In this document: piece after piece, positions 26,207 through 36,479 of the stretch
How positions within the stretch are numbered: the stretch's first letter is position 1
Layout of the letters: each line of letters begins with the position of its first letter
From: CAZSMK01 sp964608095
GTDB taxonomy: Bacteria; Sumerlaeota; Sumerlaeia; MWCT01; JAGHBZ01
Reading direction: 5' to 3'
Assembly (NCBI GenBank): GCA_964608095.1
Contig: CAZSMK010000134.1
Location: forward strand, 1 to 43,004
Length of the DNA: 43,004 bases
Program-made: the position numbers and the translations under genes
Notes under the pieces: generated by a model
Told to the model about the DNA's origin: nothing
Databases searched by the model: none
What the model saw: only the letters and a program-made list of their open reading frames with translations

Positions 26207-26231
26207 AGGGCGATATCTCGATTATCGCCCT
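26207..26231 (+). terminator. intrinsic terminator-like hairpin
   Basis: AGGGCGATA at 26207-26215 pairs exactly with TATCGCCCT at 26223-26231 around a 7-base loop. A T-rich stretch (GAGTTTTTCGTTTT) begins a few bases later. It would end or attenuate transcription between the DUF2582-like gene and treZ. Confidence 0.55.
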
Positions 26232-26280
26232 TCCCTGAGTTTTTCGTTTTATTCCTTTGACTTTTTGCTTCGTATAGAAC

Positions 26281-28116
26281 ATGAAACCAGTCGGCGTAGA
26301 ATATGACCGTGAGGCACATGCCTGTAAATTTATCGTCTGGGCTCCCATACCCGCGCGGGTAGCGATAAAAACAGTCTCACCTGAAGAACGTGTTGTAACC
26401 ATGAATACTCTCGAGGTCGGGTACCGGGAAATTACAATCGAGCAAATATCTCCTGAGACAAAATACTTTTATCAATTAAATGATGAGACCTTGAGGCCGG
26501 ATCCGGCATCCCATTTTCAACCCGACGGAGTTCATGGGGCTTCACAAGTAGTTGATCATTTAGGGTTTCAATGGCAAGACAAAGCCTGGCAAGGGATTCC
26601 CCTGCCGGAGATGGTGTTTTATGAAATCCATGTCGGCGCCTTTACACCCGAGGGGACGTTTGATGCAATTGTTCCGAGGCTCGATGACCTTCGCGAGATA
26701 GGGATTAACGCAATTGAACTCATGCCGGTTGCGCAATTTCCGGGTGAGCGTAACTGGGGATATGATGGCGTGTATCCTTTCGCTGTCCAAAAGAGCTATG
26801 GCGGACCTGAAGGTTTGAAACGGCTGGTTGATGCATGTCACGCTAAAGGCATGGCGGTGGTTCTTGATGTGGTGTATAACCACCTGGGTCCTGAGGGGAA
26901 TTACCTCGCGGATTATGGTTATTATTTTACCGATAACTATACCACTCCCTGGGGAAAGGCGGTAAATTATGACCAGGCTTACAGCAACGAGGTACGCAAC
27001 TTTTTTATCAACAATGCGCTCTTCTGGCTTGGTTATTATCATATCGACGCTCTTCGTATAGATGCAGTTCATGGAATCTTTGATATGAGCGCAAAACATT
27101 TCCTCGAGGAGCTTGCCGAGAAAGTCGATTCCTTTTCCATGCAAAAAGGGAAACGCAAATATCTCATTGCTGAGAGCGACCTTAACGATTCGCGCATAAT
27201 ACGTCCAAGGATAGAGGGAGGTTACAGTATCGATGCCCAATGGTGCGATGATTTTCACCACGCGTTACACTGTCTTATCACCAAAGAGAAAGATAGTTAT
27301 TATGAGGATTTCGGTTCAATCGAAGATATGGAAAAATCTATTACAGAAGGGTATGTGTATTCAGGTCAATATTCATCATATCGAAAAAGGAACCATGGGA
27401 GTTCTTCAAAAGATATTTCCGGCTCAAAGTTTATTGTCTTTTCCCAGAACCATGACCAGGTGGGAAACCGTATGAAGGGTGAACGCTTATCCACTCTAAT
27501 CTCGTACGAGGCTTTGAAGCTTACCGCTGGTATGGTTGTCTTTTCACCTTATATTCCCCTTTTTTTCATGGGGGAGGAATATGGCGAAGATATTCCTTTT
27601 CTTTATTTTGTCAGTCATAGCGATAGCGAGCTTATAGAAGCGGTAAGAGAAGGAAGGCAATCCGAGTTTGCCTCTTTCGCATGGAAGGGCGTTCCTCCTG
27701 ATCCACAAGCAAAGGAGACATTCCAGCAGTCCAAAATTGAGTGGGGAAAGCGATCTGAGGGCGCTTACAAAACACTTTTATCCTTCTATAAAGAGATATT
27801 GAAACTCCGGCGAGAACATCCTGCGCTTGCACTTCCCCATAAAGAATCGTTATCGACAAAGGTCGATATAGAGCGAAACGTGATATCGATTAAAAGATGG
27901 AATGAAAATCGCACCAATATTATACTGTGTCTTTTTAACTTCAATAATATTATTATACCGGTTCGAAAGGTGGTCGCAGAAGGTACGTGGTTCAAGATGA
28001 TAGATTCAGCGGATAAGGTATGGAACGGTCCGGGCGGGACACTGCCCCGAAAGATCACAGCGGAATTGGATATTGTCATGCCCGGAGAATCATGTGCCCT
28101 TTTTGCCGGAGGTTAA
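26281..28116 (+). CDS. treZ: malto-oligosyltrehalose trehalohydrolase
   Basis: 611 residues. It releases trehalose from maltooligosyltrehalose made by TreY. An N-terminal CBM48-like domain (KFIVWAPIPARVAI) precedes a GH13_10 barrel with FYEIHVGAFTPEGTF, GERNWGYDGVYPFAVQKSYGGP, DVVYNHLGPEGNYL, the nucleophile Asp in ALRIDAVHGIFD, the acid Glu in LIAESDLNDSRI and FSQNHDQVGNR. The ATG at 26281 matches the usual N-terminus, though no strong ribosome site precedes it. A terminator-like hairpin lies upstream, so treZ may start a second transcript. Its partner treY is two genes downstream rather than adjacent. Confidence 0.95.
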   Translation: MKPVGVEYDREAHACKFIVWAPIPARVAIKTVSPEERVVTMNTLEVGYREITIEQISPETKYFYQLNDETLRPDPASHFQPDGVHGASQVVDHLGFQWQDKAWQGIPLPEMVFYEIHVGAFTPEGTFDAIVPRLDDLREIGINAIELMPVAQFPGERNWGYDGVYPFAVQKSYGGPEGLKRLVDACHAKGMAVVLDVVYNHLGPEGNYLADYGYYFTDNYTTPWGKAVNYDQAYSNEVRNFFINNALFWLGYYHIDALRIDAVHGIFDMSAKHFLEELAEKVDSFSMQKGKRKYLIAESDLNDSRIIRPRIEGGYSIDAQWCDDFHHALHCLITKEKDSYYEDFGSIEDMEKSITEGYVYSGQYSSYRKRNHGSSSKDISGSKFIVFSQNHDQVGNRMKGERLSTLISYEALKLTAGMVVFSPYIPLFFMGEEYGEDIPFLYFVSHSDSELIEAVREGRQSEFASFAWKGVPPDPQAKETFQQSKIEWGKRSEGAYKTLLSFYKEILKLRREHPALALPHKESLSTKVDIERNVISIKRWNENRTNIILCLFNFNNIIIPVRKVVAEGTWFKMIDSADKVWNGPGGTLPRKITAELDIVMPGESCALFAGG

Positions 28117-28121
28117 CAAGC

Positions 28122-30548
28122 ATGAAAAAGTATGTCTGTATACATGGGCATTTTTATCAGCCGCCACGGGAGAATCCATGGCTTGAGGCGATCGAACTCC
28201 AGGATACGGCTTATCCTTATCATGATTGGAATGAGCGCATTACGGCTGAATGTTATGCCCCCAATTCAGCGTCCCGTATACTGAATCAGAATAAAAAAAT
28301 TGTCGACATCGTTAACAATTTTGCGAGGATTAGTTTTAACTTTGGGCCAACGCTTCTTTCGTGGATGAAAAAAAATGCGGACGATATATATGAAGCCATC
28401 ATGGAAGCGGATAAGAGGAGCCGTGATAAGTTTTCCGGTCACGGCTCTGCAATAGCCCAGGCATATAATCATATGATAATGCCTCTCGCAAACCAGAGAG
28501 ACAAAGAAACACAAATTATCTGGGGGATCAAGGATTTCGAGTATCATTTCGGGAGAAAGCCGGAAGGAATGTGGCTTCCCGAGACCGCGGTTGATCTTCA
28601 GACCCTTGATATCCTGAAAAAACATGGCATTGCGTTTACTATTCTCTCCCCACATCAAGCACGGCATATTCGAAAGATCGGCGGCAAAGAGTGGAAAGAG
28701 GTGGAGAACGGTTCGATCGATACCACTACTCCCTACCGATGTGCTTTGCCTTCCGGTGACTCTATTACAATTATGTTCTATGACGGACCGATATCGCACG
28801 ATATCGGCTTCGGCGATCTTCTCAGGAATGGAGAAAGTTTTGCGAAGCGATTGGTCGGAGCGTTCTGTGATGATAGAAAAAGAGACCAGATCGTTCACAT
28901 AGCCACTGATGGAGAGACATTCGGTCATCATCACCGGTTTGGCGAAATGGCGTTGTCGTATTGCCTGCATTATATCGAGACGAACAAACTGGCGGATATA
29001 ATCAACTACGGGGCATTTCTTGCCACACATGAGCCACAATACGAGGTTGAGATCGAAGAGAACTCATCATGGAGTTGTGTTCATGGGATAGAGCGCTGGC
29101 GCGACAATTGTGGCTGCCATTCCGGCATGCATCCCGGCTGGAACCAGGAATGGCGAAAACCGTTGCGCGAAACCTTCGATTGGCTCAGAGATAATATCGA
29201 GTCCTTCTACGAAATGGAGTGTTCGAAATTTCTTAAGAAATGTTGGGACGTACGTAACGATTATATCAGCGTAATTCATAATCGTTCGCGTGCATATCTC
29301 GATGAATTTCTCTCAAAACATTCTCTACGACCTCTCACTCTTGATGAGCAGATCAGGGTTTTAAAACTTCTCGAGATGCAGCGCCATGCAATGCTGATGT
29401 ATACCAGCTGCGGATGGTTCTTTGACGAGATTTCCGGAATCGAGACTGTACAGGTTATCATGTACGCCGCGCGTGTTGTTCAGCTTCTTCGCGAGGTAGG
29501 CGGCTCCGATCTTGAAAGCGAATTTCTTAATCGGCTGAGTTCCGCGCCCAGTAATATACCCGATTTTTCCAATGGGGGAAAAGTATATGAGATATTTGTC
29601 AAACCCTGCATTATCGATTTGCCCCGTGTCGGCGCACATCATGCCATCTCGTCTCTTTTCGAAGAATTTCGTCAGTCGGAGCGCATATATTGTTATTCCA
29701 CACATACAGAACTTTCCGTTCTGGAAGAGGCGGGAAGACAACGTATGGCAATAGGTAAAATAAAAGTGAGGTCTGACATCACGTATGAAGAGGGGATTTT
29801 TAATTTTGCGGTGTTACACTTCGGCGATCATAATCTCAATGGAGGTGTTCATGAGTTTACGACTGAAGAGGATTTTGAGATGATGGATAATGATTTGCGG
29901 AATTCATTCACCACCGGCGATATTCCAGAGACGATTCGCCTGATGGACCGCCATTTCGGGACACACAACTATTCATTATGGCACTTATTCAAGGACAAAC
30001 AACGTGAGGTGCTCGATAAGATAACCGAATCAGAACTAAGGGATGTGGAGAATCTTTTTCGGCAGATTTATGAACATAATTATCCGATAATGAAGGCAAT
30101 GCGAGAGATGAAGGTACCCCTACCACGTGTGCTCTCGACTCCCGCGGAATTAATTTTAAATAGAGATATCCAGGATATTCTAAAAGAGGAGGACAGCAAC
30201 CTCGTGCAGTTGAAAAAACTCGTTCGCGAAATCAGGAACTGGTCATTTGATATTGATGCAACGACACTCGCGTATGTCGCAGGTAAAAGAATAGATACCC
30301 TCATGGAACGAATCAACGAGAATCCTGAAGACCTTACTTTATTAAAACAAGTGGACGAACTGATGACGACAATCCGAGAGCTGCCGCTTGAATTGAACCT
30401 GTGGAAGGCGCAGAACATCCTTTTTTTCCTTGCTAAAAGAATGTTTTCAGGCAGAAAGGAAAAGGCTGAACAAGGCGATTCGGTTGCAAAGGAATGGGTG
30501 GAACTTTTCAAAACGCTCGAGGAACATTTATGCGTGAGTCATGCATAA
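28122..30548 (+). CDS. GH57 family glycoside hydrolase with DUF3536-like C-terminus
   Basis: About 808 residues. It begins with YVCIHGHFYQPPRENPW, the typical opening of this GH57 group. The conserved Glu lies in GMWLPETAVD and the conserved Asp in IATDGETFGHHH, both known GH57 active-site regions. The long C-terminal half is helical and fits DUF3536. GH57 members include amylopullulanases, 4-alpha-glucanotransferases and branching enzymes; this group is not well characterised, so I give no reaction beyond alpha-glucan processing. I chose the ATG at 28122, where GGAGG lies 9 bases upstream at the treZ stop. It overlaps treY by 19 bases, so the genes are coupled. Confidence 0.9.
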   Translation: MKKYVCIHGHFYQPPRENPWLEAIELQDTAYPYHDWNERITAECYAPNSASRILNQNKKIVDIVNNFARISFNFGPTLLSWMKKNADDIYEAIMEADKRSRDKFSGHGSAIAQAYNHMIMPLANQRDKETQIIWGIKDFEYHFGRKPEGMWLPETAVDLQTLDILKKHGIAFTILSPHQARHIRKIGGKEWKEVENGSIDTTTPYRCALPSGDSITIMFYDGPISHDIGFGDLLRNGESFAKRLVGAFCDDRKRDQIVHIATDGETFGHHHRFGEMALSYCLHYIETNKLADIINYGAFLATHEPQYEVEIEENSSWSCVHGIERWRDNCGCHSGMHPGWNQEWRKPLRETFDWLRDNIESFYEMECSKFLKKCWDVRNDYISVIHNRSRAYLDEFLSKHSLRPLTLDEQIRVLKLLEMQRHAMLMYTSCGWFFDEISGIETVQVIMYAARVVQLLREVGGSDLESEFLNRLSSAPSNIPDFSNGGKVYEIFVKPCIIDLPRVGAHHAISSLFEEFRQSERIYCYSTHTELSVLEEAGRQRMAIGKIKVRSDITYEEGIFNFAVLHFGDHNLNGGVHEFTTEEDFEMMDNDLRNSFTTGDIPETIRLMDRHFGTHNYSLWHLFKDKQREVLDKITESELRDVENLFRQIYEHNYPIMKAMREMKVPLPRVLSTPAELILNRDIQDILKEEDSNLVQLKKLVREIRNWSFDIDATTLAYVAGKRIDTLMERINENPEDLTLLKQVDELMTTIRELPLELNLWKAQNILFFLAKRMFSGRKEKAEQGDSVAKEWVELFKTLEEHLCVSHA

Positions 30549-33346
30549 GGCATATACCCACTGCAACTTATAGGCTTCAGTTCAATCCCTCCTTCGGCTT
30601 TGTGAAGGTAAAGGCATTACTTCCTTATCTGGAGAAGTTGGGCATATCCACTTTATATGCATCTCCGATTTTTAAAGCTCGAAAAGGTTCCCCACATGGA
30701 TACGATATCATTGATCCAACCTCGTTGAATCCCGAACTCGGAAACCAGAATGAATTTGAAGATTTAGTCAATGAGGTTCACGCACGTTCCATGACCTGGC
30801 TCCAGGATATCGTTCCCAACCACATGGCATTTGATTCTCAGAATTTCATGTTGATGGATGTCTTCGAGAAAGGAGCAGCATCTCCTTTCTTTGATTTATT
30901 TGATATTGATTGGGCTCGTCCTGAAGCGAACATGAAGGGCAAGATAATCGCTCCTTTTCTTGGGGCATTTTATGAGCAATGTCTCGTCAAGGGTGAGATA
31001 AAGTTGGGTTACGACAGGCAGGGCTTGCATGTCAGGTATTATGATCATCGGTTTCCTCTCAAGTTGCAATCCTATGAAGATGTCCTCACACACAACGAAA
31101 AGGATTTTGTACGAGAGAATCAGGGAGATATTAAAAAGCTGAGGGAAATTATTGATTTTTTCTCCAGCCTCAAGGGCGCTTCAAGCCTTAATCTACCTGA
31201 TGAACAGCGTGATAACATTAACCATATCAAAGAGGATTTATGGAACCTGTATCAGGGAAGTGAAAGCGTCAGTCAGTATATAAATAGCGTTCTGGATGCT
31301 TATAACGGTACACCCGGCGCACCGGGAGAATTTGATCTCCTTCACTCATTACTCATGGAGCAACATTACCGATTGTGTTTTTGGAAGGTTGCAACGGAGG
31401 AGATAAATTACCGGAGATTTTTTAATATAAATGAACTTATTTGCGTTCGAGTCGAGAAAGAAGAAGTATTCCAGAAAGTCCATGTATTAATCTTCAATCT
31501 TGTACATGAGGATAGATTTGACGGTTTGAGGATCGACCATATCGATGGTCTGTATAATCCCACGGAATACTTACAAAGAGTAAGATCGCGTATACCGTCC
31601 ACATATCTGGTGGTCGAGAAGATCCTCGAGATGAATGAGGAACTACCCGACACCTGGGAGATACAGGGCACGACCGGATATGATTTTCTCACCTATGTGA
31701 ACAACTTATTGTGCCGCAGGGAAAACGAATCGCACTTTACTAAAATTTATAATTTGTCTACCAAACAAAGGTCTACCTACACGGAGCTCTTGACAGAAAA
31801 GAAGCGCTTAATAATCGGTAAACACATGGCGGGAGAGATAGAAATCCTTGCTCGGATGCTTAAAGAAATTGCAGGCGGTTTTCGTGAAGGAATCGATATT
31901 ACGATGTATGGGCTCAAACGAGCGCTTGTGGAAGTCATGACACATTTCCCGGTGTATCGAACCTACATTACGGGAGATAGGCTCAGCGACGTTGATACAC
32001 ACCACATACATCACGCCGTGGGAGAAGCGAAGAGAGAAGTGAAAGGTTTGCTTCATGAATTGGAATTTATCGAGAAATTTCTTCTCCTTGATCTTCACAA
32101 GACATTGGCGCCTGATGAACGAACGAAATGGCTGGATTTTGTTATGCGTTTTCAACAATTCACCGGGCCACTTATGGCAAAAGGATTCGAGGACACCCTT
32201 TTATATACCTACAACAGGCTCATCTCCTTGAACGAGGTGGGTGGGAGCCCCGACGTTTTTGGAATTTCACTAAAACATTTTCACGATTTTAATAAACGGC
32301 GCGCACTCATGTGGCGTCATTCCTTGAACGCCACATCCACCCACGACACTAAGCGAAGTGAAGATGTTCGTGCAAGAATCAATGTCCTCTCGGAGATACC
32401 GGAAGAATGGCAGCGGCAGGTCAAGAAATGGAGTCAGCTCAACCGGAAGCATAAAAAAAGAAAAAACGGGAGAGCCATTCCGGACAAAAACGATGAATAT
32501 TTTCTCTACCAAACCCTTGTAGGTGTCTATCCTTTTCAGAAGTACGACCACGACCGTTTTGTCGAAAGAATGAGAGAGTATATAATAAAAGCGGTTCGGG
32601 AAGCCAAGCACTATACCGCCTGGATAAAGCCCGATAAAGAGTACGAGGAATCATATATAGCTTTTCTGCGCGCTATTTTAAGGCAGGGAGATTCGAACGA
32701 ATTTCTATCCGCCTTTAATCCTTTTCAAAGAAAAATCGCGTTCTATGGTGTCATTAATTCTCTTGCACAAACTTTATTGAAGATGACATCGCCGGGCATA
32801 CCAGATTTTTATCAGGGTTCCGAACTCTGGAACCTTGCCCTTGTCGATCCAGATAACCGGCGTCCTGTCGATTTTGATACGAGAATACTTTTCCTCGAAG
32901 AAATTATAGCAAAGGCTGAAGAAGATAGAGGATATTTAATCAGGGAACTTCTGAATAATTATGGAGATGGAAAAGTAAAGCTGTTTCTCATTTATCGCAC
33001 CCTCCTTGCACGAAAAAAATTGCACACATTATTTCAGCAGGGCGATTACATTCCGATATATGCGACAGGACGTTTTAAGGAACATGTAGTTGCTTTTTTG
33101 CGAGAGTATGATTCACAGACCGCATTGATTGTCGTCCCGAGGTTCGTGACTTCTCTTTCAGGCGAAGCCACGTTTCCACTTAATGAAATTTGGGATACCA
33201 CGTGCCTTGAACTACCGGACGGCTATACGGGGAAGTGGGTTGATTTGCTCACAGGGCTGGAAATTGATGCAGCATCAAAAATCTTTTTGAGCAAGGTATT
33301 ATCTCTTTTCCCTGTTTCCTTGCTCGTAAACGAGGTGTCTATATGA
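30530..33346 (+). CDS. treY: malto-oligosyltrehalose synthase
   Basis: About 938 residues. It converts the reducing-end alpha-1,4 linkage of maltodextrin to alpha,alpha-1,1, which TreZ then cuts. GH13_26 motifs: ATYRLQFNPSFGF at the start, YASPIFKARKGSPHGYD, LQDIVPNHMAFD, the nucleophile Asp in GLRIDHIDGLYNP, the acid Glu in LVVEKILEMNE, and TSTHDTKRSEDVRARI. The C-terminal part has GIPDFYQGSELW and LVDPDNRRPVDF. I chose the ATG at 30530 inside the end of the GH57 gene, with GAGGA upstream. Its stop overlaps the malQ start (ATGA). Confidence 0.95.
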   Translation: MRESCIRHIPTATYRLQFNPSFGFVKVKALLPYLEKLGISTLYASPIFKARKGSPHGYDIIDPTSLNPELGNQNEFEDLVNEVHARSMTWLQDIVPNHMAFDSQNFMLMDVFEKGAASPFFDLFDIDWARPEANMKGKIIAPFLGAFYEQCLVKGEIKLGYDRQGLHVRYYDHRFPLKLQSYEDVLTHNEKDFVRENQGDIKKLREIIDFFSSLKGASSLNLPDEQRDNINHIKEDLWNLYQGSESVSQYINSVLDAYNGTPGAPGEFDLLHSLLMEQHYRLCFWKVATEEINYRRFFNINELICVRVEKEEVFQKVHVLIFNLVHEDRFDGLRIDHIDGLYNPTEYLQRVRSRIPSTYLVVEKILEMNEELPDTWEIQGTTGYDFLTYVNNLLCRRENESHFTKIYNLSTKQRSTYTELLTEKKRLIIGKHMAGEIEILARMLKEIAGGFREGIDITMYGLKRALVEVMTHFPVYRTYITGDRLSDVDTHHIHHAVGEAKREVKGLLHELEFIEKFLLLDLHKTLAPDERTKWLDFVMRFQQFTGPLMAKGFEDTLLYTYNRLISLNEVGGSPDVFGISLKHFHDFNKRRALMWRHSLNATSTHDTKRSEDVRARINVLSEIPEEWQRQVKKWSQLNRKHKKRKNGRAIPDKNDEYFLYQTLVGVYPFQKYDHDRFVERMREYIIKAVREAKHYTAWIKPDKEYEESYIAFLRAILRQGDSNEFLSAFNPFQRKIAFYGVINSLAQTLLKMTSPGIPDFYQGSELWNLALVDPDNRRPVDFDTRILFLEEIIAKAEEDRGYLIRELLNNYGDGKVKLFLIYRTLLARKKLHTLFQQGDYIPIYATGRFKEHVVAFLREYDSQTALIVVPRFVTSLSGEATFPLNEIWDTTCLELPDGYTGKWVDLLTGLEIDAASKIFLSKVLSLFPVSLLVNEVSI

Positions 33347-34839
33347 AACGTAGAGGAAGCGGTATCTTACTACATATTTCATCGTTGCCTTCGGCATACG
33401 GAGTCGGCGACCTCGGTCCACATGCGTATAAATTCGCCGATTTTCTGGCTGAGTCAAAACAATCGTTCTGGCAAATTCTGCCTCTTACGCCTACCGATCT
33501 TATCTATGATAATTCTCCCTACCACAGTATATCGGCGTTTGCAGGAAATCCACTTCTTATCAGTCCTGATTTTTTGGTCAGAGATGAGTTGTTGTCGGAA
33601 GGCGATCTTGAAATGGTTCCTTCTTTTCCCCAAAACCAGGTGGATTACGAGGCAGTAACCGCCTATAAGAACAATCTGTTCGACATGGCGTATAAAAGTT
33701 TCAAGGAGTTTGAAGATATCAACGATTATGAACGTTTTTGTAGTCGAAACCAACTATGGCTCGATGACTTTGTACTATTCAAGGCTCTTAGAGAACATTT
33801 CGAAGGAAAAGTTTGGTCAGAGTGGGAGCCTGAGATTCGCGACCGCTCATCTGAGGCGCTCGATTCCCTCAAACATGAACACAAAGACCGGCTCGATAAA
33901 GAAAAGTTCCTTCAGTATATTTTTTACAAACAGTGGTTCGCTCTAAAGAGTTATTGTAATCAAAAAGGGATACAAATAATCGGAGATATACCGATTTACG
34001 TGGAGTACAACAGCGCTGAGGTATGGACAAATCCGCAGTTGTTTAAACTGGACAACGATAAAAAACCGGAGGTGGTTGCGGGTGTTCCACCGGATTATTT
34101 CAGCGAGACAGGACAGCTCTGGGGGAGTCCTATTTACAACTGGGATAAAATGCGTGAACAAAAATTCGAATGGTGGATAAAACGAATTGCTCATACCCTC
34201 ACATTGGTGGATATTGTAAGAATAGACCATTTTCGTGGACTGATTGCATATTGGGAAGTTCCTGCGGGCGAAACCACGGCAATTAATGGCAAATGGGTGG
34301 AAGTTCCATCAGTAGAATTCTTTAATACTGTGCTGAAACATTTCCCGACACTTCCCATTATCGCCGAGGATCTGGGTATTATCACACCGGACGTGAGGGA
34401 AGTCATCCACCAGTACGATCTCCCCGGGATGAAGGTTTTGCATTTTGCCTTTGGTGACGATATGGCAACAAACCCATACGTGCCGCACAATTTGATTCGA
34501 AACTGTATAGTCTACACCGGCACTCATGACAATAATACAACTCGGGGATGGTTCAGGACGGAGGCGACTCCTGAGATTAAACACCGCTTAAACCAGTATC
34601 TCGGTCGGGAGATTTCATACGACACTGTTCCTCTTGATCTAATGCGTCTGGCTTTCATGTCAGTGGCTAATCTGGCGATCATCCCGATACAGGATTTACT
34701 GGGACTTGATGAACAGGCGCGGATGAATAAACCTTCGACGAATCGTGGAAACTGGAGGTGGCGGCTTTCTTCTGCTCAGCTCACCCCTGAAGCGGCTGCC
34801 ACACTTCTTCATTTGACCGAGACATACGGAAGAGCTTAA
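33343..34839 (+). CDS. malQ: 4-alpha-glucanotransferase (amylomaltase)
   Basis: 498 residues, the usual GH77 length. It transfers alpha-1,4-glucan chains between maltodextrins. Motifs: RGSGILLHISSLPSAYGVGD, FWQILPLTPTD, IGDIPIYVEYNSAEVW, the nucleophile Asp in VRIDHFRGLIAYWEVP, the acid Glu in IIAEDLGIITPDV and YTGTHDNNTTRGWF. It is translationally coupled to treY through ATGA. In this cluster it would rearrange the short glucans left by TreY/TreZ and feed them back to polymer. Confidence 0.95.
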   Translation: MKRRGSGILLHISSLPSAYGVGDLGPHAYKFADFLAESKQSFWQILPLTPTDLIYDNSPYHSISAFAGNPLLISPDFLVRDELLSEGDLEMVPSFPQNQVDYEAVTAYKNNLFDMAYKSFKEFEDINDYERFCSRNQLWLDDFVLFKALREHFEGKVWSEWEPEIRDRSSEALDSLKHEHKDRLDKEKFLQYIFYKQWFALKSYCNQKGIQIIGDIPIYVEYNSAEVWTNPQLFKLDNDKKPEVVAGVPPDYFSETGQLWGSPIYNWDKMREQKFEWWIKRIAHTLTLVDIVRIDHFRGLIAYWEVPAGETTAINGKWVEVPSVEFFNTVLKHFPTLPIIAEDLGIITPDVREVIHQYDLPGMKVLHFAFGDDMATNPYVPHNLIRNCIVYTGTHDNNTTRGWFRTEATPEIKHRLNQYLGREISYDTVPLDLMRLAFMSVANLAIIPIQDLLGLDEQARMNKPSTNRGNWRWRLSSAQLTPEAAATLLHLTETYGRA

Positions 34840-34873
34840 AATTTTCATTACTTTAAAACGATGTGAGATTTAA

Positions 34874-36352
34874 ATGGATAATGATAAATCGTCCTCGAAA
34901 TTGAAAATTCTTTATGTCAGCTCTGAAGCACATCCTTTTGCCAGAACAGGCGGTCTTGCCGACGTCGCCGGTTCACTCCCTAAATCATTGCGCGATTATG
35001 GACATGATGTTGTCCTCGCTCTTCCTCTCTATCAACAGATTTTGAACAGGTTTACACTCGAGAAACTTGCAGACCTCGAGGTTCAGATGGGAGAGGAATT
35101 ATGGTACGGTGCATTGCACCGCACTCATATCCCCGGGAATTTGCCCGTTTTTCTCGTCGAGCAGAACCATTTTTACAACAGGAAATACCTGTACGGTGAC
35201 CCGCATGGGGATTATCCCGACAATGCCGAACGGTTCGCGTTTTTTTGCCGGGCTATTCTGCAGGCTCTTAAAAAGATTGATTTCAAACCTGATATAATTC
35301 ATTGCAATGACTGGCAAACCGCTCTAATTCCTCTTTTTGTTAAAACCCTTTTCGCCGGTAACGAATTCTTCAAAGATACCGCGACGGTATTTACTATTCA
35401 TAATCTCGCGTATCAGGGTCATTTTCATCCTGGAAAACTCAAAAAGATCGGTATCAGGGAAGAGCTCTTCACCCCTGATAAGATTGAATTTTTTGGAAGC
35501 GTTAATCCGATGAAAGCGGGCTTACTCTATGCAGATGTGTTGAATACGGTGAGCCCGACCTATAGCCGGGAGATTCAAACGCGCGACTTCGGATTCGGCC
35601 TGGAAGGCGTGCTCCAGCAGAGAAAGGACGACCTGTTCGGCATTTTGAACGGGATAGATTATGAGGTCTGGAATCCTTCAATCGACAAGGGATTGATGAA
35701 GAAATTTGATCCTGAACATGTCGAAGGAAAACGACAGGATAAGATAGCGGTACAAAAGAAATTCAATTTACCCGAAACCGATGACGCCCTGATCGGCATG
35801 GTGACGCGCCTTGACCAGCAAAAGGGATTCGACCTGGTCATCGAAATTTTTGACGAGCTCATGAAATTGCCGGTACAGCTTATTATTCTCGGGTGGGGCA
35901 ATATCTACTATCATAACAAACTTAAGGAGCTGGGGACGCGCTATCCGCAAAAAGTCCATGTCTTTATAGGCTTTCACATCTCATTGGCGCAATTAATTTA
36001 CGCAGGCAGCGATATCTTTCTTATGCCTTCCACGTATGAACCGTGCGGAATTGCTCAAATGAAAAGCATGCATTATGGCACTATACCCGTAGTCAGAAAA
36101 ACAGGGGGGCTTGCAGATACAGTAAAAGAATTCGATCCAGAGACCGGGAAAGGCAACGGTTTTCTCTTCGAGGAATATTCAAGCGCCGCTATGTTAGCTG
36201 CATTGAAGCGCGCCCTGTCTGTATATAAAGACAAGGTTCAATGGTATAAATTAGTCTATAACGCCATGAAAGAAAACTTTTCATGGGAAGAATCTACGAA
36301 AAAATATGACGAGAGTTATCGTAGAGCGCTGAGTAAAAAGCGTTCAGTATGA
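34874..36352 (+). CDS. glgA: glycogen synthase (GT5)
   Basis: 492 residues. The N-terminal nucleotide-sugar site is KILYVSSEAHPFARTGGLADVAGSLP (RTGGL where KTGGL is usual). Further GT5 motifs are DIIHCNDWQTALIP, TVFTIHNLAYQGHF, FGILNGIDYEVWNP, GMVTRLDQQKGFD and the C-terminal MPSTYEPCGIAQMKSMHYG. It adds glucose from ADP- or UDP-glucose to alpha-1,4-glucan. It is the last gene of the cluster, 34 bases after malQ. No glgC for ADP-glucose is in the window. A weak GTGAGA precedes the ATG. Confidence 0.93.
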   Translation: MDNDKSSSKLKILYVSSEAHPFARTGGLADVAGSLPKSLRDYGHDVVLALPLYQQILNRFTLEKLADLEVQMGEELWYGALHRTHIPGNLPVFLVEQNHFYNRKYLYGDPHGDYPDNAERFAFFCRAILQALKKIDFKPDIIHCNDWQTALIPLFVKTLFAGNEFFKDTATVFTIHNLAYQGHFHPGKLKKIGIREELFTPDKIEFFGSVNPMKAGLLYADVLNTVSPTYSREIQTRDFGFGLEGVLQQRKDDLFGILNGIDYEVWNPSIDKGLMKKFDPEHVEGKRQDKIAVQKKFNLPETDDALIGMVTRLDQQKGFDLVIEIFDELMKLPVQLIILGWGNIYYHNKLKELGTRYPQKVHVFIGFHISLAQLIYAGSDIFLMPSTYEPCGIAQMKSMHYGTIPVVRKTGGLADTVKEFDPETGKGNGFLFEEYSSAAMLAALKRALSVYKDKVQWYKLVYNAMKENFSWEESTKKYDESYRRALSKKRSV

Positions 36353-36479
36353 GCAAGAACTGGTTCCTTACAGTCTCATAAATTTCCCTATAAGTGAGTA
36401 CCCCTTTTTGAAATCCACCACCATCTCTCATCAAATATTTTAATATCCCCAAAAAAATTTCTGATTGATATAATTATGG

